Shown here piece by piece: positions 17,814 through 30,052 of a DNA stretch of 64,000 nucleotides. The notes under the pieces are model-generated. The model had not been told where the DNA came from and did not search any database. It saw nothing but the letters and a program-made list of their open reading frames with translations. The stretch is from Pseudomonas sp. GM80. GTDB taxonomy: Bacteria > Pseudomonadota > Gammaproteobacteria > Pseudomonadales > Pseudomonadaceae. The translations under genes and the position numbers were made by a program. The stretch lies in contig NZ_AKJD01000039.1 in NCBI RefSeq assembly GCF_000282515.1, forward strand, positions 1 to 64,000. The letters run 5' to 3'. The first letter of the stretch is position 1; each line of letters begins with the position of its first letter.

Positions 17814-20299
17814 CAGACGGACACCGTACGCTGGCTGACATCATCGACATGGGCGAAATGGCGCAACGCCAAACGATCCGAGACCTGACCACTGGCCTCG
17901 GCGATGGCTTGCAGTAGATCCGCCAGGCCATCGAGGGCCGCACGCACACTGTTCTCGCCGAACAACGGGTTTTCCAGGCAGCCCAGATCGAACCGCGCCA
18001 GACGTTCGACCAACTGCGGCAATCCCGCCTCCCGTGGCGCACCGAAATCATCGTTCAAACGCTTCAGTGTGCGCGTCACCAATTTCAACTGGAACAACAC
18101 CGCGTGCGGGTTTTGCTCATCGAGCAGCAACAGATCAAGCACTGGAATCAATTGCGCCACCGCCAGATAACGCGAGCGATAGGTGATGCTGCTGTTGCCC
18201 AGTTCCAGCAGCCATTCCAGCCCCGACTGATCGAACGCGCCGGCGCCGCGTAGAAATGCCGCCAGACTGCTGCTGAGAAATTGCAGACGCTCAATGCGTC
18301 GACCAATCATCAGAAAGCGCCAGCCTTCGTCGCGGGTCATGTCGTCGAGGGCAAAACCGGACAACGCCGCCAGCGACATCACCAGGCGGTTGAGAAAATC
18401 CAGCAACTCGCCGAAATCCGGCTCGTCGGTGTCCAGCTCAGTGGCTTCGCGCTGCAATTCGACCAGTGCCTGCCAGTTCTCCCGCGAAAGCTTGCCGCGC
18501 ACCTGCGAGGCGGCCCACTGCAAGCGTTGCAGGTTGGAGCGCAGGCTGAACGACCAGTCATCGCCGAGCAGTGCGGCCAGCAAACGTTCAGGCAACTCAC
18601 CTTCGTCCGGTAACAGCGTCAGTCGTTCGCCGAGGTCGACGGCTGCCTGCAAGGCTTGCGGGTCATCGCCGTCGACATATCGCGCGAGCATGATCCGAAG
18701 CAGTCGCGCACTGTCGTCACAGCGCTCGCAATAACGGCCGAACCAGAACAGGTTTTCCACCACCCGCGACGGCAGATAGGGATCGCGCCTGACAAGATCA
18801 TGCACGCCGACATTGCGCTGGGTTTTCCATTGTTCGCCACTCGGCGGACGCTCGCCCAGCACCCAGGTGTCCTTGCTTGCGCCGCCGCGCTGCATCGACA
18901 CCACCTCGGCATCAGCCTCGGCGGCCACCCGGGTCAGGCCACCGGGCAGCACACGATAACCGTCGCGACTGGCGACGGCGTACATGCGCATGCCGATCGC
19001 TCGGGGTTGCAGTTGACCGTTCTCGGCCTGCCAGATCGGCGCGTGGGACAGTTGCGCCAATTCTTGCGCTACGTAGGCATAAGGCCGCGCTTGCATGCGC
19101 AAAGCGAGACCCTGGCGCTGTTTTTCGCTCAGATCCCGGCCAAATACGGGCGCAAAAGTCTGTGAGGGAAACGCCGGTTTGATCAACAGTTCCGGAAGTT
19201 TTTCCAGCGCCTGTGCCAGCACCGGCGCCTCGCCGCACCACCACGTGGCAATCGACGGCAGGATCAGTTCTTCGCCGAACAGGTATTGATTGATCTTCGG
19301 CAGAAACCCCAGCAACCCCGGCGACTCCAGCACGCCGCTACCCAACGCGTTAGTCACCAGCACGCGGCCCTGACGCACCGCTTCGAGCAGACCGGGAACG
19401 CCGAGTGCCGAGTCCGTGCGCAACTCCAGCGGGTCGCAGAAGTCGTCGTCGAGTCGGCGCATGATCGCGTGCACGCGGCGCAACCCGCTGAGGGTTTTCA
19501 GGTAGACCGTAGCATCGCGCACGGTCAGGTCACCGCCCTCGACCAGGGGATAACCGAGCTGGCGGGCGAGATACAAATGTTCGAAGTAGCTTTCGTTGAA
19601 GCGCCCCGGCGTGAGCAAGACCACCAGCGGCGCGTCATCGCCGCTCGGCGCCTGACGCACGAGGGTTTCCTGCAAGGTGCGGAAGAAACCGGCCAGGTGC
19701 TGCACCTTCAGGTCGCGGTACAGCTCGGGAAAGGCGCGAGAGACAATGGTGCGATTTTCCAGCGCATAACCGGCACCCGAGGGTGCCTGGGTGCGATCAG
19801 CCGTAACCCACCAGCGGCCGTCTGGCGTGCGCGCCAGATCCACCGCGTAAAGATGCAGAAAAGCCCCTTCCGGCGGCGCAATGCCCTGACACGGCCAGAG
19901 AAAATTGTTGTGGCCGAAGACCAGTTCCGCCGGCAGCAACCCCTCACTGATCAGCTTTTGTGGGCCATAGAGATCCGCCAGCACGGCATTGAGCAGGCGC
20001 GCACGCTGAGCGATCCCGGCTGACAACTGTTGCCATTCATTCGCCGCAATCACATGCGGCAGCAAATCCAGTTCCCACGGCCGATCTGCGCCTTTGGGAT
20101 CGGCATAAACGTTATAGGTGACGCCGTTTTCCTGAATCTGTCGCGCCAGCAACGCCTGCCGCTGCACCAACTGCGCCGGGCTGCTGCGCTGCAACTGATC
20201 GAACAGCCGCTGCCAGTGCGGGCGCACCGCGCCACTGCCGTCGAGCAGTTCATGATAAGTGCCCGCCGTCAGCGGGTAGCGGTCTAGCAGGTCAGGCAT
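17813..20299 (-). CDS. Circularly permuted ATP-grasp / alpha-E domain fusion protein
   Basis: In this 828-aa protein, residues about 70-470 form a circularly permuted ATP-grasp domain of type 2 (YGPQKLISEGLLPAELVFGH, then DRTQAPSGAGYALENR and IKPAFPSQTFAPVFG). Residues about 510-820 form an alpha-E helical domain (RVVENLFWFGRYCERCDDSAR). In many bacteria these are two genes; here they are fused. The ATP-grasp part is predicted to ligate an amine to a carboxylate. It sits between two transglutaminase-like genes and is translationally coupled to the downstream one. Confidence 0.88.
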   Translation of the reverse strand: MPDLLDRYPLTAGTYHELLDGSGAVRPHWQRLFDQLQRSSPAQLVQRQALLARQIQENGVTYNVYADPKGADRPWELDLLPHVIAANEWQQLSAGIAQRARLLNAVLADLYGPQKLISEGLLPAELVFGHNNFLWPCQGIAPPEGAFLHLYAVDLARTPDGRWWVTADRTQAPSGAGYALENRTIVSRAFPELYRDLKVQHLAGFFRTLQETLVRQAPSGDDAPLVVLLTPGRFNESYFEHLYLARQLGYPLVEGGDLTVRDATVYLKTLSGLRRVHAIMRRLDDDFCDPLELRTDSALGVPGLLEAVRQGRVLVTNALGSGVLESPGLLGFLPKINQYLFGEELILPSIATWWCGEAPVLAQALEKLPELLIKPAFPSQTFAPVFGRDLSEKQRQGLALRMQARPYAYVAQELAQLSHAPIWQAENGQLQPRAIGMRMYAVASRDGYRVLPGGLTRVAAEADAEVVSMQRGGASKDTWVLGERPPSGEQWKTQRNVGVHDLVRRDPYLPSRVVENLFWFGRYCERCDDSARLLRIMLARYVDGDDPQALQAAVDLGERLTLLPDEGELPERLLAALLGDDWSFSLRSNLQRLQWAASQVRGKLSRENWQALVELQREATELDTDEPDFGELLDFLNRLVMSLAALSGFALDDMTRDEGWRFLMIGRRIERLQFLSSSLAAFLRGAGAFDQSGLEWLLELGNSSITYRSRYLAVAQLIPVLDLLLLDEQNPHAVLFQLKLVTRTLKRLNDDFGAPREAGLPQLVERLARFDLGCLENPLFGENSVRAALDGLADLLQAIAEASGQVSDRLALRHFAHVDDVSQRTVSV

Positions 20300-20343
20300 G
20301 GAAAGCTCGGCAGACAGCAGGGAACGGTCAGACTAACGCAGGC

Positions 20344-20382
20344 ACATGACGTGCGGATAGACGAAAAATCCGCATGTCGTGT
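20344..20382. other. Inverted repeat between the two large cluster genes
   Basis: CATGACGTGCGGAT pairs with ATCCGCATGTCGTG (two G:T pairs) around AGACGAAAA. On the minus strand it follows the 1091-aa gene by a few bases and precedes the 828-aa gene. It has no full T-tract, so it may be a processing or partial-termination hairpin. Confidence 0.5.
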
Positions 20383-20387
20383 AGGCC

Positions 20388-23300
20388 TTAGAAACGTCGT
20401 AAATCGATTGTCATCGGCAGCTCGTCACTGATTTCCACGTTCGGTATAGGAAGTTTCCCTGGCGTGTGTCCGACACGGAAGAATCGCGCCATGCGCCGGC
20501 TCTCCGCTTCGTTGGCATTGACCGGCAACGTCTCGTAATTACGCCCGCCGGGATGAGCGACGTGGTACTGACAGCCGCCCAGCGAGCGTCCCATCCAGGT
20601 ATCGAGCAGGTCGAACACCAGCGGTGCGTGGACAGGTATCGTCGGTTGCAGGCAGTTGGCCGGTTGCCAGGCGCGGTAACGCACACCGGCGACGAATTCA
20701 CCGACGCGCCCGCTCGGGTGCAACGGCACCGCGACGCCATTACAGGTCAGCAGATAACGCTGCGGCGGCAGCCCTTTGACCTTGACCTGCAAACGCTCCA
20801 GCGATGAATCGACATAACGCACCGTGCCACCTGCCGCGCCCTCCTCACCCAACACATGCCAGGGCTCCAGCGCCTGTCGCAGTTCCAGTTCAATGCCGTT
20901 GACGGCGTAATCGCCAACCTTGGGGAACCGAAACTCCAGGTGCGCGGCGAACCATTCCGCCCGCAGCGGATAACCGGCATTGTTCAGTTCGACGATAACG
21001 TCAGCGAAATCCTGCTCGATAAAGTGCGGCAACAAGAAGCGATCGTGCAGCTCGGTGCCCCAGCGCGCCAGTTTCGGCGGCGCATAAGGTTCACGCCAGA
21101 ACCGTGCGACCAACGCCCGCAGCAATAACTGTTGAGCCAGGCTCATGCGCGCATGCGGCGGCATTTCGAATGCGCGCAACTCCAGCAAGCCGAGACGCCC
21201 GGTGGCGCCATCCGGCGAATACAGTTTGTCGATGCAGAACTCGGCACGATGAGTGTTGCCAGTGACGTCGATCAGCAAATTGCGCAGCAGTCGATCGACC
21301 AGCCACGGCGCGCACTCCTCGCCCGGTTCCGGCATCTGCGCGAAAGCGATTTCCAGTTCATACAGCGCGTCATTGCGCGCCTCGTCAACGCGCGGCGCCT
21401 GCGACGTCGGGCCGATGAACAAACCGGAAAACAGATACGACAGCGAAGGATGGTTGTGCCAGTAGCTGATCAGACTGCGCAGCAGATCAGGGCGGCGCAG
21501 GAACGGCGAATCCGCCGGCGTCGCGCCACCGAGCACAAAGTGGTTACCGCCGCCGGTACCGGTGTGGCGGCCGTCGATCATGAACTTCTCGGTGGTGAGC
21601 CGCGTCTGCCGCGCTTCTTCATAGAGGAATTCGGTGCGCTCGACCAACTCGTCCCAGGTCGCCGACGGCTGCACGTTGACCTCGATCACGCCAGGGTCCG
21701 GGGTGATGCGGAAGTTGCTCAGGCGTAAATCGTTCGGCGGCTCGTAGCCTTCCAGCAGTACCGGACAATGCAGTTCTTCGGCGGTGGCCTCGATCGCTGC
21801 AACCAGCTCTAGATAATCCTCGACCCGCTCCAGCGGCGGCATGAACAGGTACAACCGCCCCTCGCGGGCTTCGGCACAGAACGCGGTGCGGGTCAGCCAG
21901 TCGGCGGATTCGTCGATCTTCGGGGCCCGCTCGTCAACCAGCGCCGGTTCGCCGTGACGGTTGAGCTGCGCGGTTTGCGGCAGTTCGGGAAAGTCCTGAT
22001 TCGGATCTTGAGGGTGAATAAACGGGTATTCGGCGGCCTTTACCCACGGCTGCGAACCGAGCGGCAGGCGATAGCCCAGTGGCGAATCCCCCGGCACCAA
22101 GCGGCAATGCTCGTCTCGCAGGTACCAGCGTCCGCTTTGCCATTGATCGCCCTTGGCGGTACGCGCCAGCGGCAGCACTTGGCCGATCACCTTGTTCAGG
22201 CCCTGACTGAAGACTTTGCGCAGGCGTGCACGCTCCAGCGGTTCCTCCAGACGTGAATCTTCGGCACTGACGTTGCTCGGCAACGTGCCCTCGCGCCAGA
22301 GGTAATAGAAGTTGTCTTCGTAGGCCGGGAACACAAAACGTGTAGGCAGTTTCAGGCGTTCGGCGACACTGGCGAGAAAACGCCCGGCCAACTCACCCGT
22401 GGCACCGTAATCCTGTTGTTCGTCAGCAATCAGCGCGTCGTTGTGCCAGATCGGTATGCCGTCGCGGCGCCAATAGCAATTGAGCGACCAGCGCGGCAGT
22501 TGCTCGCCGGGATACCACTTGCCTTGACCAAAATGCACCAGGCCCTTCGGCGCGTAGTGCTTGCGCATGCGCTGGAACAGTTCGGCGGAGAGCCGGCGTT
22601 TATCCTCACCGAGTGCGGCGGTGTTCCACTCGGCGCCATCGGGGTCATCGATAGAGACGAAAGTCGGCTCGCCGCCCATGGTCAGGCGTACGTCGTCTGC
22701 CAGTAGATCGGCATCGATCTGCCGGCCCAGTGCCTGAATCGCCAGCCATTGCTCATCGGTGTAAGGCTTGGTGACGCGCGGCGCCTCCCATATTCGTTCC
22801 ACCGACATTTCGTGGCTGAACACGCATTCGCACGGTTCGACCAAGCCACTGATCGGCGCTGCCGAGGACGGATCGGGACTACAGGCCAAAGGGATATGCC
22901 CTTCACCGGCGAACAACCCGGACGTGGCATCCAGACCAATCCAGCCAGCACCCGGCAAGTACACCTCACACCAGGCGTGCAGGTCGGTGAAATCCACGTC
23001 GGTGCCGGACGGGCCGTCGAGACTTTTCACGTCGGCCGTCAGTTGAATCAGATAACCGGAGACAAATCGCGCAGCCAGGCCAAGGTTGCGCAGCAGTTGC
23101 ACCAGCAACCACGCCGAGTCGCGGCACGAGCCGGACGCATGTTCGAGGGTGTGCTCCGGGGTTTGCACGCCGGGCTCCATGCGAATCAGGTAGCCGATGT
23201 CTTCGCTCAGGCGCTGATTGAGCGCGACGAGGAAGTCCACTGCCGGCAGCGGCGTGCGGTCGATGGCGTCCAGATACGCTTTGAATTTCGGTGTCAGCGG

Positions 23301-23663
23301 CAGGGTTTCGAGATACGGCGCCAGTTCCTTGCGTTCATCGGCGGCGTAGGCAAAGGGGATTTTCTCGGCGTAGGGTTCGAGGAAGAAATCGAAGGGATTG
23401 AACACGGCCATTTCGGCCAGCAGATCGACTTCGATGCGCAATTCATCGGTTTTCTCCGGGAACACCAACCGCGCGAGGTAGTTGCCCTGCGGGTCTTGCT
23501 GCCAGTTGATGAAATGCTGCTCGGGCGAGACTTTCAGCGCATACGACAGAATCCGCGTGCGGCTGTGGGCGGCCGGGCGCAGGCGAACGATCTGCGGGCC
23601 GAGTTCGACAGCGCGGTCGTAGCGGTAATGCGTGACGTGATGCAATGCGACATGAATCGACAC
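20388..23663 (-). CDS. Large transglutaminase/DUF2126 protein
   Basis: This 1091-aa protein has residues about 1-290 as a transglutaminase domain with a beta N-terminus (ALHHVTHYRYDRAV), Cys in GSCRDSAWLL (near 182), His in FTDLHAWCEVY (near 228) and Asp in GLDATSGLF (near 243). Residues about 310-1091 match the DUF2126 region (LTMGGEPTFVSIDDPDGAEWN), related to glutamine-synthetase-like/COOH-NH2 ligase folds in published predictions. It is the first gene of the cluster. Function is unknown; synthesis or remodelling of an amide-linked metabolite or peptide is an inference. Confidence 0.88.
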   Translation of the reverse strand: MSIHVALHHVTHYRYDRAVELGPQIVRLRPAAHSRTRILSYALKVSPEQHFINWQQDPQGNYLARLVFPEKTDELRIEVDLLAEMAVFNPFDFFLEPYAEKIPFAYAADERKELAPYLETLPLTPKFKAYLDAIDRTPLPAVDFLVALNQRLSEDIGYLIRMEPGVQTPEHTLEHASGSCRDSAWLLVQLLRNLGLAARFVSGYLIQLTADVKSLDGPSGTDVDFTDLHAWCEVYLPGAGWIGLDATSGLFAGEGHIPLACSPDPSSAAPISGLVEPCECVFSHEMSVERIWEAPRVTKPYTDEQWLAIQALGRQIDADLLADDVRLTMGGEPTFVSIDDPDGAEWNTAALGEDKRRLSAELFQRMRKHYAPKGLVHFGQGKWYPGEQLPRWSLNCYWRRDGIPIWHNDALIADEQQDYGATGELAGRFLASVAERLKLPTRFVFPAYEDNFYYLWREGTLPSNVSAEDSRLEEPLERARLRKVFSQGLNKVIGQVLPLARTAKGDQWQSGRWYLRDEHCRLVPGDSPLGYRLPLGSQPWVKAAEYPFIHPQDPNQDFPELPQTAQLNRHGEPALVDERAPKIDESADWLTRTAFCAEAREGRLYLFMPPLERVEDYLELVAAIEATAEELHCPVLLEGYEPPNDLRLSNFRITPDPGVIEVNVQPSATWDELVERTEFLYEEARQTRLTTEKFMIDGRHTGTGGGNHFVLGGATPADSPFLRRPDLLRSLISYWHNHPSLSYLFSGLFIGPTSQAPRVDEARNDALYELEIAFAQMPEPGEECAPWLVDRLLRNLLIDVTGNTHRAEFCIDKLYSPDGATGRLGLLELRAFEMPPHARMSLAQQLLLRALVARFWREPYAPPKLARWGTELHDRFLLPHFIEQDFADVIVELNNAGYPLRAEWFAAHLEFRFPKVGDYAVNGIELELRQALEPWHVLGEEGAAGGTVRYVDSSLERLQVKVKGLPPQRYLLTCNGVAVPLHPSGRVGEFVAGVRYRAWQPANCLQPTIPVHAPLVFDLLDTWMGRSLGGCQYHVAHPGGRNYETLPVNANEAESRRMARFFRVGHTPGKLPIPNVEISDELPMTIDLRRF

Positions 23664-23819
23664 GGCGTGCCTCCTGCGAGCCTAAGCGTATTCGAAAGCG
23701 CGCAAGACTTATGCCATGCAGAGGCTTGGGCGCTTTCCCGGAATGCTCAGGGCAGTACAGCACCAAAATCGGGCGATGCGGGGAAATGGTTGGGCGAAGT
23801 TGCGCCTAAATGTGGCGAA

Positions 23820-23902
23820 GATCAAAAGATCGCAGCCTGCGGCAGCCCCTACAGGGAAACGCGAATCCCACTGTAGGAGCTGCCGCAGGCTGCGATCTTC
23901 TG
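23820..23902. repeat. REP pair, GTAGGAGCTGCCG family, arms facing outward
   Basis: GATCGCAGCCTGCGGCAGCC...CTACAGG is followed after about 20 bases by CTGTAGGAGCTGCCGCAGGC...GATCTTC. The arm order is inverted relative to most copies in this window. The rest of the gap 23664-23819 shows nothing recognisable except the likely promoter of the 1091-aa gene. Confidence 0.8.
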
Positions 23903-23906
23903 ACTC

Positions 23907-23936
23907 AAAAAAAAACGCCAACCCGAAAGTTGGCGT
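23907..23936 (-). terminator. Rho-independent terminator of the YgiQ-family gene
   Basis: On the minus strand ACGCCAAC/GTTGGCGT with a TTTCGG loop is followed by nine T residues, 22 bases past the stop codon of the radical SAM gene. Confidence 0.9.
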
Positions 23937-23957
23937 TCTGTTCAGCTAAAAAGCAAC

Positions 23958-26270
<2,313 letters not shown>

Positions 26271-26370
26271 GTCGGTAACCGGTGTTGGCTTTCATTGAAT
26301 TTCGCGGGCGCGGAATATAGCACAAATTTTGACCAATTCCGACGGCTGTGGTCGGAAATTGGTGGCGACC

Positions 26371-26438
26371 CTATCGCTGGCAAGCCAGCTCCCACAGGAC
26401 CGATGCGATCCCTGTGGGAGCTGGCTTGCCAGCGATGG
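26371..26438. repeat. REP palindrome, TGTGGGAGC family
   Basis: ATCGCTGGCAAGCCAGCTCC and its complement lie head to head around GGACCGATGCGATCC, between dnaB and the YgiQ-family gene. Both flanking genes are on the minus strand, so it lies downstream of dnaB. Confidence 0.8.
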
Positions 26439-26457
26439 GGCCCTTCAGGACGCTAAA

Positions 26458-27855
26458 TTACTCGTCGTCGTCGAAGTTATAGCTGCCCGGCGCAAGGTTT
26501 TCGAAACGGGTGTACTTACCGATAAACGCCAGGCGGATAAAGCCGATCGGCCCGTTCCGCTGCTTGCCGATGATGATTTCGGCAATACCTTTATGCTCGG
26601 TCTCCGGGTGATAAACCTCGTCCCGGTACACAAACATGATCACGTCAGCATCCTGCTCGATCGCTCCGGATTCCCGGAGGTCGGAGTTGATTGGACGTTT
26701 GTTCGGCCGCTGCTCCAAGGAACGGTTGAGCTGGGACAGCGCCACCACCGGGCAGTTGAATTCCTTGGCCAGGGCTTTCAAGGAACGCGAGATTTCCGAA
26801 ATCTCGTTGGTCCGGTTGTCGCCACCGGAGCCCGGAATCTGCATCAACTGCAGGTAGTCGATCATGATCAGGCCGATCTCGCCGTGTTCACGCGCCAGAC
26901 GCCGGGTCCGCGCACGCATTTCCGACGGGCTGATACCAGCCGTGTCGTCGATGAACAGTTTGCGGTCATTGAGCAGGTTGACCGCCGAGGTCAGCCGCGG
27001 CCAGTCGTCGTCTTCCAGTTGGCCGGAACGCACCTTGGTCTGGTCGATGCGGCCCAGCGAGGAGAGCATACGCATGACCAGCGATTCGCCTGGCATCTCG
27101 AGGGAATACACCAGAACGGCCTTGTCGCTGCGCAGTACGGCGTTTTCCACCAGGTTCATCGCGAAGGTGGTTTTACCCATCGATGGACGACCGGCGACGA
27201 TGATCAAGTCAGCCGGCTGCAGGCCACTGGTTTTCTCGTCGAGATCGGTGTAGCCAGTGGACAGGCCGGTAATCGCGTTGTCAGTGTTGAACAGCGTGTC
27301 GATGCGATCGATGGCCTTGGTCAGCAAATCGTTCACGCCTACCGGGCCACCGGTTTTCGGCCGGGCCTCGGCAATTGCGAAGATCTGGCGCTCGGCTTCG
27401 TCGAGGATTTCCTCGGCAGTGCGCCCTTCCGGGTTGAAGGCGCTGTCGGCGATCTCGGTGCTGATACCGATCAGTTGGCGCAACGTCGCACGCTGGCGGA
27501 CGATCTGCGCATAGGCCTTGATGTTGGCGACGGACGGCGTGTTTTTCGCCAGTTCGCCGAGGTAACCGAGACCGCCGACTTGCGAGGTCTGACCTTCCTT
27601 GTCCAATTGTTCGGCAAGGGTCACGACGTCGATCGGCGAGTTCTGATCGGCCAGCTTGGCGATCGCACGGAAGATCAGGCGGTGGTCATGTCGATAGAAA
27701 TCGCCGTCGGAGACTTGATCGAGCACGCGTTCCCAGGCGTTGTTGTCCAGCATCAGACCACCGAGTACGGCCTGTTCGGCCTCGATGGAATGCGGCGGCA
27801 CCTTCAGGGCAGCGGTTTGCAGATCGTATTGCTCGGGAGCGGAGATATCGTTCAT
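26458..27855 (-). CDS. dnaB: Replicative DNA helicase DnaB
   Basis: This 465-aa hexameric helicase unwinds DNA at the replication fork. The N-terminal primase-interacting domain starts PPHSIEAEQAVLGGLMLD, and the RecA-like domain shows Walker A GRPSMGKTTFAMN near residue 210 and the DnaB motif IDYLQLM near 325. The start MNDISAPEQYDLQ at 27855 matches the Pseudomonas protein; 17 upstream residues in frame are excluded. It follows the rplI terminator and is probably transcribed separately. Confidence 0.97.
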   Translation of the reverse strand: MNDISAPEQYDLQTAALKVPPHSIEAEQAVLGGLMLDNNAWERVLDQVSDGDFYRHDHRLIFRAIAKLADQNSPIDVVTLAEQLDKEGQTSQVGGLGYLGELAKNTPSVANIKAYAQIVRQRATLRQLIGISTEIADSAFNPEGRTAEEILDEAERQIFAIAEARPKTGGPVGVNDLLTKAIDRIDTLFNTDNAITGLSTGYTDLDEKTSGLQPADLIIVAGRPSMGKTTFAMNLVENAVLRSDKAVLVYSLEMPGESLVMRMLSSLGRIDQTKVRSGQLEDDDWPRLTSAVNLLNDRKLFIDDTAGISPSEMRARTRRLAREHGEIGLIMIDYLQLMQIPGSGGDNRTNEISEISRSLKALAKEFNCPVVALSQLNRSLEQRPNKRPINSDLRESGAIEQDADVIMFVYRDEVYHPETEHKGIAEIIIGKQRNGPIGFIRLAFIGKYTRFENLAPGSYNFDDDE

Positions 27856-27898
27856 GGCCACTTGTGTTGTTTGGAAAAACAGGGAGTTCAGAAAGACA

Positions 27899-27932
27899 AA
27901 GGGCACGACCTGTAAACAGGATCGTGCCCGAT
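27899..27932 (-). terminator. Terminator after rplI
   Basis: On the minus strand GGGCACGA ... TCGTGCCC with an inner CCTG/CAGG stem and a single bulged base is followed by TTTGTCTTTC. It separates the ribosomal operon from dnaB. Confidence 0.8.
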
Positions 27933-27975
27933 GTTAACCGTCTGACGGACAAGCCGCCAGCCGATCAGGTGTTGC

Positions 27976-28422
27976 TTAAGCTGCTACCACGACAACGCGT
28001 ACGGTGGCTTCAACTTCGGCGTGCAGGTGCACAGCCACGTCGAATTCACCTACGTTGCGGATGGTGCCGTTCGGCAGACGAACTTCGCTTTTCGCAACTT
28101 CAACGCCGGAGGCGGTCAGTGCGTCAGCGATGTCGTGAGTACCGATCGAACCGAACAGCTTGCCTTCGTCGCCAGCGGTGGCAGTGATGGTCACTTCCAG
28201 CTCGGCCAGTTGGGCAGCACGGCTTTCAGCCGATGCTTTACGGTCTGCAGCAGCTTTTTCCAGCTCGGCACGACGCTCTTCGAACGCAGCGATGTTCGCT
28301 GGGGTCGCGGCGGTAGCTTTGCCGTAAGGCAGCAGGTAGTTACGACCGTAACCGGCCTTAACGTTTACTTTGTCACCCAGGTTGCCCAGGTTGGTGACTT
28401 TTTCCAGAAGGATCAGTTGCAT
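27976..28422 (-). CDS. rplI: 50S ribosomal protein L9
   Basis: This 148-aa protein has N-terminal [32 protein letters not shown], the rRNA-binding domain, followed by a long connecting helix and a C-terminal domain. It is the last gene of the rpsF-rpsR-DUF2232-rplI operon, 18 bases after the membrane protein gene, with a terminator downstream. Confidence 0.98.
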   Translation of the reverse strand: MQLILLEKVTNLGNLGDKVNVKAGYGRNYLLPYGKATAATPANIAAFEERRAELEKAAADRKASAESRAAQLAELEVTITATAGDEGKLFGSIGTHDIADALTASGVEVAKSEVRLPNGTIRNVGEFDVAVHLHAEVEATVRVVVVAA

Positions 28423-28440
28423 GTGAAAATCCTCTAACTT

Positions 28441-29334
28441 TTAACCTTCACCGTTCGCGCTGTCGGTGTCTTTCGACACGTGACGACCGCGAAAATCAAT
28501 CAGGCTGTCGACAATGGCCAAGACCACGAGCAACGGATAGATCAGCTGCATGAACAGCAACAGCGTGACGTACAACCCCACCAGCCAGAAACCGGCCAGT
28601 CGCTTCTGCCCGACCAGCCCGTGAATCAGGGCCAGTCCGGCGAACACCAGCGGTACACTGCACAACGGCGTCAACATGGCCATCTGTGCACCGAGATTCG
28701 GGCCCAGAAGCATCAACGCCAGCAGTAACATCGCCGGCCCCAGCGGGATCCGGATGGCGCGAAACTCGCGACCAAAACCACCCGGGTTGTACAACAACGC
28801 CTGCCAATGACGCCCGACAATCAGGCTCAGCACGCTGACGATCTGCAACAAAGCCGCAATCAGTCCGGTCAGGACTGGCGCAATCAGGGACGCGAAACGC
28901 GCTTGCTCTTCGACCGACAATTGCTTGTAGGTCTCACCGAGAAGCGCAGGCATGACCTTTATCAAGGCTTGCGCGAGCATCTCGATCTGGGCTGCAAACG
29001 CTGCCCCGAGCACCACCGAAAACACCACCCCTACCGCCACGCTGACCAGCAGCGTGCGAACCCAGGATTCACTTGCGCGCAAAACCAACGCAAGTCCCGA
29101 AGACCCCAGCAGCACCAGAAGTGCCCGTGGATCATCGGCGTACAACCACCAGACCAAGGCCGGCAGCAGTCCCAGGGACAGAACGCCAAGAGCGTCCGTC
29201 AATCCGCGCCGCAGCAGCACAAGGCTCCCGGCGGCAGCGCCCAACCAATACAACAACGGCAATGTTGCACATCCGGCCACTACAAGAGTGGCCTGCATGC
29301 GGCCGCGCATGATGAACTCAGCTAAGGCACGCAT
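28441..29334 (-). CDS. DUF2232-type integral membrane protein
   Basis: This 297-aa protein has about eight hydrophobic helices and no catalytic motif visible. A gene of this kind sits between rpsR and rplI in Pseudomonas; it resembles the YybS/DUF2232 family of unknown function. Conserved charged loops are few (ESWVRT near residue 90, QKRLAGFW near 245). The position inside a ribosomal protein operon suggests co-expression with translation genes, but gives no function. Confidence 0.82.
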   Translation of the reverse strand: MRALAEFIMRGRMQATLVVAGCATLPLLYWLGAAAGSLVLLRRGLTDALGVLSLGLLPALVWWLYADDPRALLVLLGSSGLALVLRASESWVRTLLVSVAVGVVFSVVLGAAFAAQIEMLAQALIKVMPALLGETYKQLSVEEQARFASLIAPVLTGLIAALLQIVSVLSLIVGRHWQALLYNPGGFGREFRAIRIPLGPAMLLLALMLLGPNLGAQMAMLTPLCSVPLVFAGLALIHGLVGQKRLAGFWLVGLYVTLLLFMQLIYPLLVVLAIVDSLIDFRGRHVSKDTDSANGEG

Positions 29335-29370
29335 GCATTCAATCCTTTGCTACTTGTCGACTGCCCGGTC

Positions 29371-29601
29371 TCAGCGGCCGTGGCTGTCGGTGTAGGCCAG
29401 CAGGGCCAGGAAGCGGGCGCGCTTGATAGCGGTGGCCAGCTGACGCTGATAACGAGCTTTGGTACCGGTGATGCGGCTTGGAACGATTTTGCCGGTCTCG
29501 GATACGTAGGCTTTCAGAGTGTTGAGATCTTTGTAATCGATCTCCTTCACGTCTTCAGCGGTGAAGCGGCAGAATTTACGACGACGGAAGAAACGTGCCA
29601 T
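29371..29601 (-). CDS. rpsR: 30S ribosomal protein S18
   Basis: This 76-aa protein, [26 protein letters not shown] at its start (family typical), binds with S6 to the platform of the small subunit. It lies 28 bases downstream of rpsF in the same operon. Confidence 0.98.
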
Positions 29602-29629
29602 TTGATAGGCTCCTTAAAAGGTCCGTGGA

Positions 29630-30052
29630 TTACTCGTCAGCGTTATCGCTGTTGTCGCTGTCATCACTATCAGCGCTATCAGCGCCTTCGTGCTCAGGAC
29701 GGTCGCGACGCTCACGGCGCTCACTGCGGTTTTCTTCAGCCTTGAGCATCTCGGATTGGCCGGTAACGGCTTCTTCGCGACGGATGACCAGGTTACGGAT
29801 CACTGCATCGTTGTAGCGGAAGTTGTCTTCCAGCTCGGCCAGGGCCTTGCCAGTGCACTCAACGTTCAGCATCACGTAGTGAGCCTTGTGAACATTGTTG
29901 ATTGCGTAGGCCAGTTGACGACGGCCCCAATCTTCCAGACGGTGGATTTTGCCGCCGTCTTCTTCGATCAGCTTGGTGTAACGCTCAACCATGCCGCCGA
30001 CTTGCTCGCTTTGATCCGGGTGGACCAAAAAGATGATTTCGTAATGACGCAT
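29630..30052 (-). CDS. rpsF: 30S ribosomal protein S6
   Basis: This 140-aa protein has the S6 core ([18 protein letters not shown] ... [17 protein letters not shown]) in residues 1-100. The C-terminal 35 residues are unusually acidic and repetitive (Asp/Ser-rich, ending NADE). In fluorescent pseudomonads the S6 tail is a known target of the RimK glutamate ligase, and such a tail would suit that modification. It is the first gene of the operon; the DNA encoding the tail is a low-complexity CTATCAGCG-like repeat. Confidence 0.97.
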   Translation of the reverse strand: MRHYEIIFLVHPDQSEQVGGMVERYTKLIEEDGGKIHRLEDWGRRQLAYAINNVHKAHYVMLNVECTGKALAELEDNFRYNDAVIRNLVIRREEAVTGQSEMLKAEENRSERRERRDRPEHEGADSADSDDSDNSDNADE

